A stretch of DNA of 64,000 nt from Strigamia acuminata (taxonomy: Eukaryota > Arthropoda > Chilopoda > Geophilomorpha > Linotaeniidae), in the NCBI GenBank assembly GCA_949358305.1, contig OX442315.1, forward strand, positions 5,022,001 through 5,086,000. The letters are read 5' to 3'. The stretch's first letter is position 1. Each line of letters begins with the position of its first letter. Under the pieces are notes generated by a model that was given only the letters and a program-made list of their open reading frames with translations, had not been told where the DNA came from and did not search any database. Below are positions 10,242 to 18,748 of the stretch, piece by piece. A program made the translations under genes and the position numbers.

Positions 10242-11735
10242 CTACTCTTTCTTCTCGACGTCGGTCGACTTCTCAACTGGTTTCTCAACTTCGGTCGAAG
10301 TTAGGAAATCTGAAGATTCTTCAGTTGCCTCAGTGGAGGCGGCGGAAAATACGGCTTCCTCGGGTTTTTCCACTTCTGCCGGACTCGGTGGAGGGAACGG
10401 CAAATCCTCAAAAAGATCAGCCACGAAGTCGACGATGGAAATCGGATTCTCCTCGGCATCCTCGTACTTCGACTCGTCGGAAACATCCGACTTGGCCACT
10501 GGAGGAACCTCCAGTTTTTTACCTTGCTCCGACACAATCTTCTGGAGCCGACGGGCTCGTCCACGGGCGACGATGTTTTGTCGCTGCTCCTGGGCAATTG
10601 CTTTAGCTCTGTCCAGTGTAAGGCATTCTCCCCCACGAGACATGGTTCTTGGACGAGTTACCACTTCTTCCTCGACGCTCTCAACCTCTTGCACCGTTTC
10701 GTCCGAAACTTCGGATACATTCGACGAAGGTGGATGTCGAAAGGCTTCGACCGTCAGTCCGGCATTAGCAACGGCTCTTTCCTTCGTGAGGAACCTGGGG
10801 TCGATGTAAACGGCTTCTCCTCGAGCGTTGAGAAACACGCGACAAATTGGGCAGTGAGCCCAACATCTCTTCTCGTTTGGCTTCATCCCCTTCACGACGT
10901 GGGGTTCCACCTCCTTGCGCCAGGGCTCTGAGTGAGGTCGCACCTTTGTGCCTCGGCAGTTGGGGCATCTCATAAGAGAAGAGCCGGCGGAAGCACCGCA
11001 ACACCAACCACAACCAACACAAAACGGACAGATGGTCTCCGTCGCTTGGTCGGTGACAATATTGTCGTGGGGAATTCCCTGCGCAATATCCCGCGCACAC
11101 TGCTCACGGCGCTTTTGGGCCGCCTCGTCCTTCTTCTTGGCTTTATAAGCCATGCGCTGCGCGTTGGGACGGGTCGTCGATGCCGGTATTCGAAAAGCTC
11201 CTGGCGGAGGTTCCGTCCATCCAGACGAAGAGGCAGACGACTCTGCTCCGGCGGGAATCCATCCTGGATTCGCAGCTACCGTTGTAACTGGCGCACTAAC
11301 GACGGAAGTATTCGCGACGATTGGCGGAACACTTGCTACGGGTGGCTGGAACACTGGCGTGTGTGGAGCCAACGGGACACTGATGACGTTAGTCGGCGGG
11401 TGTACCACTTGCGCGAGCGGGGCCAGTTGGGCCATTGGAGCGGGCTCAGAAATAGTCAGCTGCGCACCTATTCCAGGAAAGACTTCCGTTGGCAATGGAG
11501 CATTTGCTTGCATATCGTGCGAAAGGCACTCCGGGTGCGAGCCAATCCAATTCAAAGCGGCTAATTGAAGCGGCGTTAAGTTGAACGTCGGCACGGGCGC
11601 AATTTGTTGCAGCCTTATCAAATTTCGTTCGGCGGAACGACGCTGTTCTCCCTCCGTTGAGGTGGATGAGCTGGAGCTGGAACTTCGTCGATGCCGACGA
11701 TGACTTCGTTTAGAATGGTGTTTATTCGAACCCAT
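10242..11735 (-). CDS. ORF3: Cys-rich basic protein of unknown function (subfamily A)
   Basis: Third ORF, located after pol where env would be, 497 residues from the ATG chosen by its match to the B copy (MGSNKHHSKR versus MGSGKHRSKR). The N-terminus is basic and serine-rich, followed by a Pro/Ala-rich linker. A lysine/arginine-rich stretch precedes a cysteine cluster at about residues 236-298: CPFCVGCGWCC, then CPNCRG, then CWAHCPIC. The C-terminal third is acidic. There is no signal peptide, transmembrane helix or furin-like site, so it is not an envelope protein. The CxxCxGxG-like spacing recalls the DnaJ cysteine-rich zinc domain, but this is only a resemblance. The ATG follows a possible 3' splice site (TTCTATTTTAG, ending at 11737), so it may be read from a spliced RNA. 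Function unknown. Confidence 0.8.
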   Translation of the reverse strand: MGSNKHHSKRSHRRHRRSSSSSSSTSTEGEQRRSAERNLIRLQQIAPVPTFNLTPLQLAALNWIGSHPECLSHDMQANAPLPTEVFPGIGAQLTISEPAPMAQLAPLAQVVHPPTNVISVPLAPHTPVFQPPVASVPPIVANTSVVSAPVTTVAANPGWIPAGAESSASSSGWTEPPPGAFRIPASTTRPNAQRMAYKAKKKDEAAQKRREQCARDIAQGIPHDNIVTDQATETICPFCVGCGWCCGASAGSSLMRCPNCRGTKVRPHSEPWRKEVEPHVVKGMKPNEKRCWAHCPICRVFLNARGEAVYIDPRFLTKERAVANAGLTVEAFRHPPSSNVSEVSDETVQEVESVEEEVVTRPRTMSRGGECLTLDRAKAIAQEQRQNIVARGRARRLQKIVSEQGKKLEVPPVAKSDVSDESKYEDAEENPISIVDFVADLFEDLPFPPPSPAEVEKPEEAVFSAASTEATEESSDFLTSTEVEKPVEKSTDVEKKE

Positions 11736-12830
11736 TCTAAAATAGAAGAAATCATTTATTAAAACAATTTTCGCTTCCAAACTTCTCAAAATTCTTTGTA
11801 TTCAAAAAATTGCAAACTACGTTCGTAACAACTTTGTGTAAACCGAGTTATTTATAACTTGTATCACATGGCACTTAATGACTCATGTCCCCTTGTGTTT
11901 ATGACAAGAGAATAGACTCGCCCGAAGGATTTTTCAAAATCGCAACTTGTTGAGTTTTCTCTCGAAAATTCTTTTAGCTAACTTTTTCATAGAAACTCTA
12001 GTTCTGAATAATTAATTATTCCATTCCACGGGTGGGTGAAAATAAAATACCGAATAAAACTTCGGTTGGGAAATTATTACGAATAAAAAATTACCCAAGC
12101 CTCGACCGCGACTTAATTTAAATTAGTGCTACTACGCTTAAAATAACAACTACTTGTCTAAATTCAAGCCATCTATTTCATTCGATAGAATAATTAATTT
12201 CCCCGCTAAATTAGCTAAGTCACGTTTATAACTACACGTGAATTTCCCCAGTTTTAATCAAAACTTTTATCGGGACGCCGTATACAAGTGTTACGAACCA
12301 TTTACAACTTTTTGAAAAAGAATTCAAGATTTACTTACGTAACTATCGCTTTAGGAACTCCTAAATTTCCGTAACTCTCACTTAATGGATAAGTCCGTTC
12401 GTTTAAATCTTTCTCGACGTGCGAAGAAAAGGTAGAGACGAGTAGACCGGTGTCCACGTGTTGAAGTGTGTGTGTGCAATGAACCCTGGGATTTTTATCC
12501 CCTTTTAATCGGGTTCGAGGTTTAATCGCACTTCGATAATCACGTGTCTTCGTAAGAAGACGAGATCACTTGTTTCAAGTAAATCTTCGTATTTTTTAAT
12601 CAAAAATACTTGCAAATCTCAATAAAATGAGTCAAATGAGATAATCTATCGAAACTAATTAATTTCGATACAAATTTATATTTTAATATAAATCTGACGA
12701 GAATGCGTGTTTATTATGTCCCCCGGTGTTGAGATTATAAATCACTACACGAATTTAGACATGTAAATAAGCATACACCAAGTTTTGAATAAAACTTATT
12801 AAATCCTAGTTAAACTTTGAGATTTTTATC
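11736..12830 (-). other. Pol-ORF3 spacer of right A copy
   Basis: About 1.1 kb, AT-rich, without a convincing ORF. It includes the putative 3' splice site just upstream of the ORF3 ATG. From 12479 it duplicates the start of the window. Confidence 0.6.
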
Positions 12831-13392
12831 TCATTGTTGATAAGGCTTCCTAAATACTGCCGTAATATTTCGCACGAAATTTTCATCTGAATATTTCGGA
12901 TTTGGGACTCGTTCCCTTCGCGGACGCGTGCTAGTTTGTTCAACTAGTTTCTGGGGCTTACGTGGTTTGCGAGGAGGTTTCTTTAGAGGTTCTCCTCGTT
13001 CCACTGCTGCTTTCTTCTCCACAGCAATTAATCGCTGTCGATGTCTATGTTTAGACTTTTCTTGTACAGATTTTTTAGTCTGTACTTGAGGCGAGTCGGA
13101 TAATTCCATCGGAACTTCCGTAGGAGTTTCAGGAATTATTTCCTCTTGAACAGGTGGTGACGGAAGTTCATTACTTTCGTCCATCTATTTAGGATTTTCC
13201 TGATCTGTATTAGAAGCAGTTTTCTGCCCTATTTTCCAAGTTTCAATTGGATATAACGGCGTATAAGGATATAAAGCCTTAATATTTACTGATTTTTCTA
13301 TGGAACCATCAGCAAGTTTACGTAATTTATACGCGCTACCCGGAAAAATCTCGATAATTTCCCACGGTCCGTCTCGCTTCTCAGCAAGACCT
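12831..13392 (-). pseudogene. Pol C-terminal fragment of right A copy, with nonsense mutation
   Basis: The integrase C-terminal region and basic tail, matching 353-914 of the left copy. A TGG codon (Trp, before MDESNE) is TAG here at about 13185-13187, so the tail is cut off from the module. The upstream end at 13392 is the junction with the nested B element, and the reading continues at 27380. Another visible change is Arg to Gln in the tail (EQTSTRP). Confidence 0.88.
13389..13392. repeat. Target-site duplication ACCT (left), partner at 27380-27383
   Basis: The intact left copy reads AAGACCTGCGG at this place. Here ACCT precedes TGTGATGA and recurs right after the terminal GTCACA at 27380. 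This 4-bp duplication is typical of Ty3/gypsy integrases. Confidence 0.93.
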
Positions 13393-13747
13393 TGTGATGA
13401 TTACAAATCAGTATTTATCAATGTTCACAGTAGATGGCGCTGTTTAACCAACGCGCGCAATTCAAACTCGATGAAACTAAAAAAGCGTAATAAATAATTA
13501 TTTAAACACGGTAAATAAAATATAACTATTTTATTCGACATAAACTAAGTATTAATTACTTGATGATGATTGATTCTGTTGAATCAATATCCACGTTACT
13601 TACCTGTCGAAGGGAACCAATCGGACCCTTCCGGACCCCAACTGGGCCCATCTGGACATACTCATATATTAGGTCCGGACTAGTGACCCACGAATCCGCC
13701 GATTCGTACGCTGATTGGCTGTCGCCAATCTAGTAGTTCTACAGAAC

Positions 13748-13754
13748 TATATAA
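13748..13754 (+). promoter_or_regulatory. LTR TATA box (5' LTR; also 25985-25991 in 3' LTR)
   Basis: TATATAA in the conserved context CTATATAAGC, about 355 nt into the LTR. It is a likely core promoter. Confidence 0.6.
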
Positions 13755-14202
13755 GCTCCAGTTTCTCACCCACTAACCCCCCCTGGCTTGATAACTGAAC
13801 TTGTATATTGTCTGTAGTTGAATTGTTATCGTTTGATTTCATTATTCTCTATCGACACATCAGGCCACCTCAGCTCTCCACAGTTAGTATTCATTACTAT
13901 TTTGTTATTGCTGTTGTAGGGCTATTTCGGGAAGGCTAACTCCGGTAATAGGCATGCATTCGCATGAAATGGCCCCGTAACGTTAGCCAGCTGTTCTACG
14001 GGACAGTAGGACTTCGTACGGTGGCTTAATATAACGGTCGTATACAGTACGACCTTGCTAAATGAAAGTAGGTCCCTCAGCTAACTGGCCACAGTCCGCT
14101 GCAGGATGGTTGTTGTAAACAGCCCACGCAGGTTCCCGTCTTTCTACGATTGGTCCTTCCGCTCGTTAAAAGTCGGTAAAGGCCTAATGCACAGGTAACA
14201 CG

Positions 14203-14690
14203 CCGGGTTGGTAGCCCGTGAGCGATATCTTCAGATGTTGCGTTAAATAACTACCTGGATAATGGTAATCCAACGGCAGTGGCCAAATAATATTTTACCC
14301 GGTGCTTGATCCGCTGATCCCGTCATCGTAAGGCATGCTGGCGGATGGAGGAGTCAAATCCTCCCGCGATGGTTCTCTCGACCGTCGTGACGGTCCCCGC
14401 CCCATCGTACCCTCCGGGTTAGTAACCCGTGAACGATATATAAAAATATCGTGTTAAACAAATTACTCGGGCATTGGTGATCCTGTATTGGCAATATCTT
14501 TTAGAACCGGTAAGTCCATAGAAATGTTTACCTGGTGGTTGGTACCACCGATAGCGAATTAAAGCGTACAAACAAATACTCGGCGCCTGATCACGAGATC
14601 TTGTCGTCGTAAGGCGTGCTGGCGGATGGAGTCTCAACAACTCCCGCGACGTTCTCTCAATTGTCGTGACGGTCCCCGCCCAATTATTAT
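14203..14690 (+). repeat. Diverged tandem duplication inside the B LTR
   Basis: Two units: one starts CCGGGTTGGTAGCCCGTGA (14203) and the other CCGGGTTAGTAACCCGTGA (14413). Each ends in a block containing GCTGGCGGATGGA, CTCCCGCGA, TTCTCTC and CGTGACGGTCCCCGCCC. The A LTR has this end block once (about 8391-8480). The duplication is also present in the other B copies. Confidence 0.75.
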
Positions 14691-15144
14691 TTATATAACA
14701 ATTCATTTGTTATATTACTTTAATCACTTTACTTTTATTCATTTGGAACATGGAATATTCTGCCGAATATTCCAATTAATGCGAAGGACTCTTCGCATAT
14801 TTAGATATTCAAGCTGCGGACCAAATACGTCTCCGTAGCGATATTTGTGACGATGCCGCAAGTCAGCCGTATCCCTCTGGCTTCGCCCGGATCCTCAACC
14901 AGTTGATGCCGCCCGTTTACACGCGTCAAGAACCCATATTTGTTAACCATCAATATTTAGTAATAAATATGTTATGTCACACTAAAACTGTAAGTTATTT
15001 CTATTCGATCACGTATTCATGTTTGTGAAGGCTTCCGTAGCTTATCTCGGTTAGGTTGTTGCTAAACTTAGCAACGTCTTGTATAAACCGAATTATCTAT
15101 CTCAAAGGACTAATAAATTAGCCCAAAAGTAGAATCGTCACAAG

Positions 15145-15162
15145 TGGAGGTTCTACCGAGAT
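15145..15162 (+). promoter_or_regulatory. Primer binding site, tRNA-Gln-like (first of two)
   Basis: TGGAGGTTCTACCGAGAT, two nt after the LTR end. A second identical site, together with the last bases of an LTR-like end (CGTCACA), lies at 15330-15347. Confidence 0.75.
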
Positions 15163-15329
15163 AGGCTGCAAAAAATTCAAATGAATTTTGAAGTTTTTGT
15201 GTGTTTATGAGAATTCGGAAATGTGCTTACAGTGATAAAATTTCGAATGAAATTTTTTGTGTGACAAAACCCATGTATGTTTAATGTTTTTCTTCTTTTT
15301 TATAGGAATCTCGTTAGAACCGTCACAAG

Positions 15330-15347
15330 TGGAGGTTCTACCGAGAT
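15330..15347 (+). repeat. Duplicated primer binding site in the leader
   Basis: Second copy of the tRNA-Gln-like site, preceded by TAGAACCGTCACA like the true LTR end. The sequence after it matches the leader of the truncated B copy (from 51468), while the sequence after the first site is a diverged version. It is thus a 185-bp tandem duplication. Confidence 0.8.
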
Positions 15348-16454
15348 AGGCTGCCAAATTTTAAATAAAATTTGAAGTTTTGCATGTCTATGATGAATTC
15401 GAGTAGTGTAACGTTTATGGTGATTTTTGTGTGTAATATAAATTTCGTTTGAGATTTATAAGTGTTTAATATATTTTATTCTGTTGTAGAATTTCTTGCA
15501 AGATAATAAGTGTAACACACTTTGTTCTTTATTCTCTGCCGTGGAAATTATACGTTTTAACAAAATAATAATTTCTACCGCGTGGTCAAGCCTAAAAGGC
15601 CTAACCCCGAGAATGGGAGTCTTGCCCGAACTTGTTGAAGTTGGTTCCGCCCGGGTAACGTCATTTTTGTCGTCGACAATCTGACAAAACCACGCGGTCG
15701 GGCCTAATTTTGAAAAGTTGACTTTTGTTGGAATTCTTAAAGAATTCTATCAATTTAACAGTTGTTTTAATTTTAGAAATATTTTTCACATGTATTTTGC
15801 TTGAGACTTCAAGTTAAACCAAAAAATTTATTTGCCTAAATAAATTAGGAAGAAAATTGACGCTTTCCGAAGGAATTAAAATTTATATTTTATTTCAAAG
15901 TGGGTTTACCTTATTTTACAGACTTGATCTACGTTAAAATGTTGGTTAAAAATCGTGATCTCAAGCTATTGAAATCGAATTTTACGAATGGAATACCATT
16001 CGAATTTTAGCGAAGAAGAATTTTCGCTGTTGTGTTGCCTAGCAACCCGTGTTGTGCAGGAAAGCCGTCGATTCAAACGAATCGGCGCGTCTTTTGAAAT
16101 TACGAGTTTTAAAAACTTTAAAATTCCATAAAGGTGATCATTCATTTATTAATAGATGCAGTGATATTTTAAAATATTTTTGAAAAGTATCCATTTTGTT
16201 TGGTGACCACGTCATAACCCTGAAATCTGACCAGATCAAGGTTCCACGAACTTAGTGATTTCCACCAATCTCGGACGAGATTGGACTCTCGCGAGACTAG
16301 CGTTGATGCTTGACCAATCATAGAGGTGTATTGAAGTACCCATACTTCCATTCGAACTAGTGTGACCACTGCTTCGTTCGCGATCCTCCTGAACGTTCGC
16401 AACTTCATCGTTATCTCTCAGACTTAGGAAATTTTCTTAGTTTTAAGTTTAGTT
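15348..16454 (+). other. 5' leader before gag (nested B)
   Basis: About 1.1 kb without a supported gene. Homologous to 51468-52570 and to the minus-strand leader 6819-7916. Confidence 0.6.
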
Positions 16455-18683
16455 ATGACTAATAACCAGCATCACATGAACACCCGTGGTAAGGAAAGAA
16501 CTTGTTTGACCGGTGGAATGAATCTATCCGGGTTTATACCTGTTCCTAATGGAACTGAAGAAGTGGAAAACCACGCGGTCCATAATGGCGTTTCAAATGA
16601 AACAGCCGGACCATCTGGAGAGAATAGGGCTCCACATGAACCTACTCCGCCTGGAGAAGAGGAATACATTCCTGAAGGTTCTCATTTAGGCCGAGGCGGT
16701 CTATTATTTTGTCAGGATCATGGTTTGAACCCAAACCAGTTTAGATCTTTGACCGAAGTGTTAGATTTTGTACACGCGCCTCGTGCTACGTCGGAGCAAC
16801 CCCATTCCCCAACCAACCAAAGATTAAATAATTTTAGTCCCACTCCTTCGACGCCTATTTCTAGATATAGAAATAAAAATGCACAACCTCCTCGTCAAGA
16901 TCAGTCGAATTTGACACCAGGAGATTTTAATCGTGCTTTCCAACAACGATTACGAGCGAATAACTTCGCTCGCAACCAACAAAGAGGATTTACAAATCCA
17001 GAGAACTTTGAGAATACGTTCAACAGAGCGAATTTGGGTCCGCCTAATATGGCCAACCCTAATCCAAGTTTTCCAAACGGATCAAATAGTTGTCCGAATC
17101 TCGCTGGAAATTTGAACCCAAATTCAGGTGCGACAAGAGGTCCAAACCGCCGTTTTGACCCAAATTCTAGATTTGCAAACAATTCTAGTCCAGCACCTAA
17201 CATACAAAGGGGTCACCCAGTTCCTCCGAACTCGAATAACCCAAATAATCCTTCTACTGGAACTCCAGGAAATTCAAATAACTATTTGAATCGGGGTACG
17301 CCAGGTAATTCGAACTATCGTCCGAATTTTGGTAATCAAGAAAGTTCGAACAACCGTCCGAATTTTGACAATCAGGGTAATTCTAATAATCATTCGAATT
17401 ATGGGAACCAAGGCAATTCGAATAACCATTCGAACTTTGGTAACCACAGCAGGTCAAATCAAGGAGGGCCGAATAATTTCAACCCTAATAGTGGTGGCTC
17501 AAGTCAAAATAACTCGAGTCAACCAAACAATAGCGGGTCGTCAAACGACAACTCGCGCCCCCCCAGTAGCTTTGGAATGACGGCTGATGACCTCGCGTCA
17601 ATTGCCACGACCATGCACAAGTTGATGCAGGCAGGGAAAAGTTCCGTCACTGCCCCTCAAACTAACTGTTTGAAACCACCAGATATCCCGGTATTCTCCG
17701 GAAAAGCAGAAGAAAGCGAACGCTTTCTCAATATTGTAAAAAATGTCGCTTTCCTGCGAAACATGTCACTCGATGACATGCTTGTTAAAGGCGTGGCCGG
17801 TTATTTAACCGAGCAAGCGCATGGTTGGTTTCATGAAAGGAGAGAAGATTTCATATCTTGGGAAGTATTTGAACAGGCGTTCAAAGAACGGTTTGTAGCC
17901 ACTCGACAAGAGCGGACGAACCAACTAACTAAGTTGAAACAACTGGAAACAGAAAGTCTTTACGACTTTATGCACAAATATTACCAGTTATGGATATTGC
18001 AAGACAGTCTTGATGCAAAAGGGGCTGGTTGTCTTTTTATCGGGAGTGTAACTCCTGCTAATGATTTGCTTTTGCATACGCAAGGCATAGCGGATTTACC
18101 TCTGACAGAGATTTATACAGTTATAACAAAAAATAAAGGCTTGTACAGTCGTCCAGCTAATGGAGCAAGGGAAAATATTTCCAATCCAGTTGTTTTCCCA
18201 CCTCGGAAAACTGACACTCGTCCTCAGCCGAAGACAAATGCTAAATCTTTAACTTTGGATTCACAAGAACAACTTAATAATTGTGAAGAGGAGTTACCTG
18301 AGGAGTGCGAGGCCGTTTATTTAATAAATGGAGTAGTAGATCAGACCAGACGTGGTCAATTAGTTTGTTACCACTGTAAGAAACCAGGACACATGCGTCG
18401 AGAATGTCCAGATTTAAAACCACGTGCAAAGTTCAACTCTGAAGAGTTGCAAAAACGAAGTACGCCGGATTCTCCGACTGTGGATCCGACTTCTAAACGA
18501 CCTAATAATAGGTGGATAACTCAAGAAGTGTTGGATGCAACACTAGATGCTAAACTTGATGCGAAATTAAATACTTTTGAAAATAAGTTACAAACTTCGC
18601 TGACTAACTCGTTGGCAGAAATGGTCAAGACTTTGATCAAGCCAGAATCTGCTGATTCAAGTGCGACTAGTTCAAAAAACTAG
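16455..18683 (+). CDS. Gag structural protein, nested B copy
   Basis: Particle-forming protein of 742 residues, starting MTNNQHHMNTRGKE. An Asn/Gly-rich low-complexity tract with NNHSNFGNQ-type repeats spans roughly residues 240-370. It precedes the conserved Gag region (PDIPVFSGKAEESERF). One CCHC knuckle, CYHCKKPGHMRREC, lies near residue 638, followed by a coiled-coil-like tail. The last sense codons, AAA AAC, are part of the slippery heptamer, and TAG follows directly. The frame is intact. It is closely similar to the A Gag but shorter in the low-complexity tract. Confidence 0.93.
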   Translation: MTNNQHHMNTRGKERTCLTGGMNLSGFIPVPNGTEEVENHAVHNGVSNETAGPSGENRAPHEPTPPGEEEYIPEGSHLGRGGLLFCQDHGLNPNQFRSLTEVLDFVHAPRATSEQPHSPTNQRLNNFSPTPSTPISRYRNKNAQPPRQDQSNLTPGDFNRAFQQRLRANNFARNQQRGFTNPENFENTFNRANLGPPNMANPNPSFPNGSNSCPNLAGNLNPNSGATRGPNRRFDPNSRFANNSSPAPNIQRGHPVPPNSNNPNNPSTGTPGNSNNYLNRGTPGNSNYRPNFGNQESSNNRPNFDNQGNSNNHSNYGNQGNSNNHSNFGNHSRSNQGGPNNFNPNSGGSSQNNSSQPNNSGSSNDNSRPPSSFGMTADDLASIATTMHKLMQAGKSSVTAPQTNCLKPPDIPVFSGKAEESERFLNIVKNVAFLRNMSLDDMLVKGVAGYLTEQAHGWFHERREDFISWEVFEQAFKERFVATRQERTNQLTKLKQLETESLYDFMHKYYQLWILQDSLDAKGAGCLFIGSVTPANDLLLHTQGIADLPLTEIYTVITKNKGLYSRPANGARENISNPVVFPPRKTDTRPQPKTNAKSLTLDSQEQLNNCEEELPEECEAVYLINGVVDQTRRGQLVCYHCKKPGHMRRECPDLKPRAKFNSEELQKRSTPDSPTVDPTSKRPNNRWITQEVLDATLDAKLDAKLNTFENKLQTSLTNSLAEMVKTLIKPESADSSATSSKN

Positions 18684-18714
18684 ATCCGGGGGACGAAGGT
18701 TTATTCCATCCCCC
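18674..18714 (+). promoter_or_regulatory. Predicted -1 ribosomal frameshift signal, gag/pol, nested B
   Basis: A_AAA_AAC at 18674-18680 is in gag phase and abuts the TAG stop. After a 7-nt spacer, GGGGGA (18688-18693) pairs with TCCCCC (18709-18714). Slipping back one base enters the pol frame, which is open from 18680 through the ATG at 18749. Confidence 0.85.
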
Positions 18715-18748
18715 AGAAGTAGCTAATGCTGCGTCGGAATCTTTATTT

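Larger units (their letters stand above)
13393..15142 (+). repeat. 5' LTR of nested B element (1750 bp)
   Basis: Pairs with 25630-27379 at identical length. It carries a TATA box (13748-13754), AATAAA near 14961, and a GTAAGT donor-like site at 14990. It has a diverged internal tandem duplication (14203-14690) that is single-copy in subfamily A LTRs. Confidence 0.94.

Noticed and set aside
10190-11568. Several plus-strand frames opposite ORF3
   Set aside because: Antisense shadows of the Cys-rich ORF3. No start context, and the shared Cys block lies on the minus strand.
10242-11735. ORF3 as an envelope gene (endogenous-retrovirus-like)
   Set aside because: No signal peptide, transmembrane segment, cleavage site or fusion peptide. 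The protein is basic and cysteine-rich in the interior.
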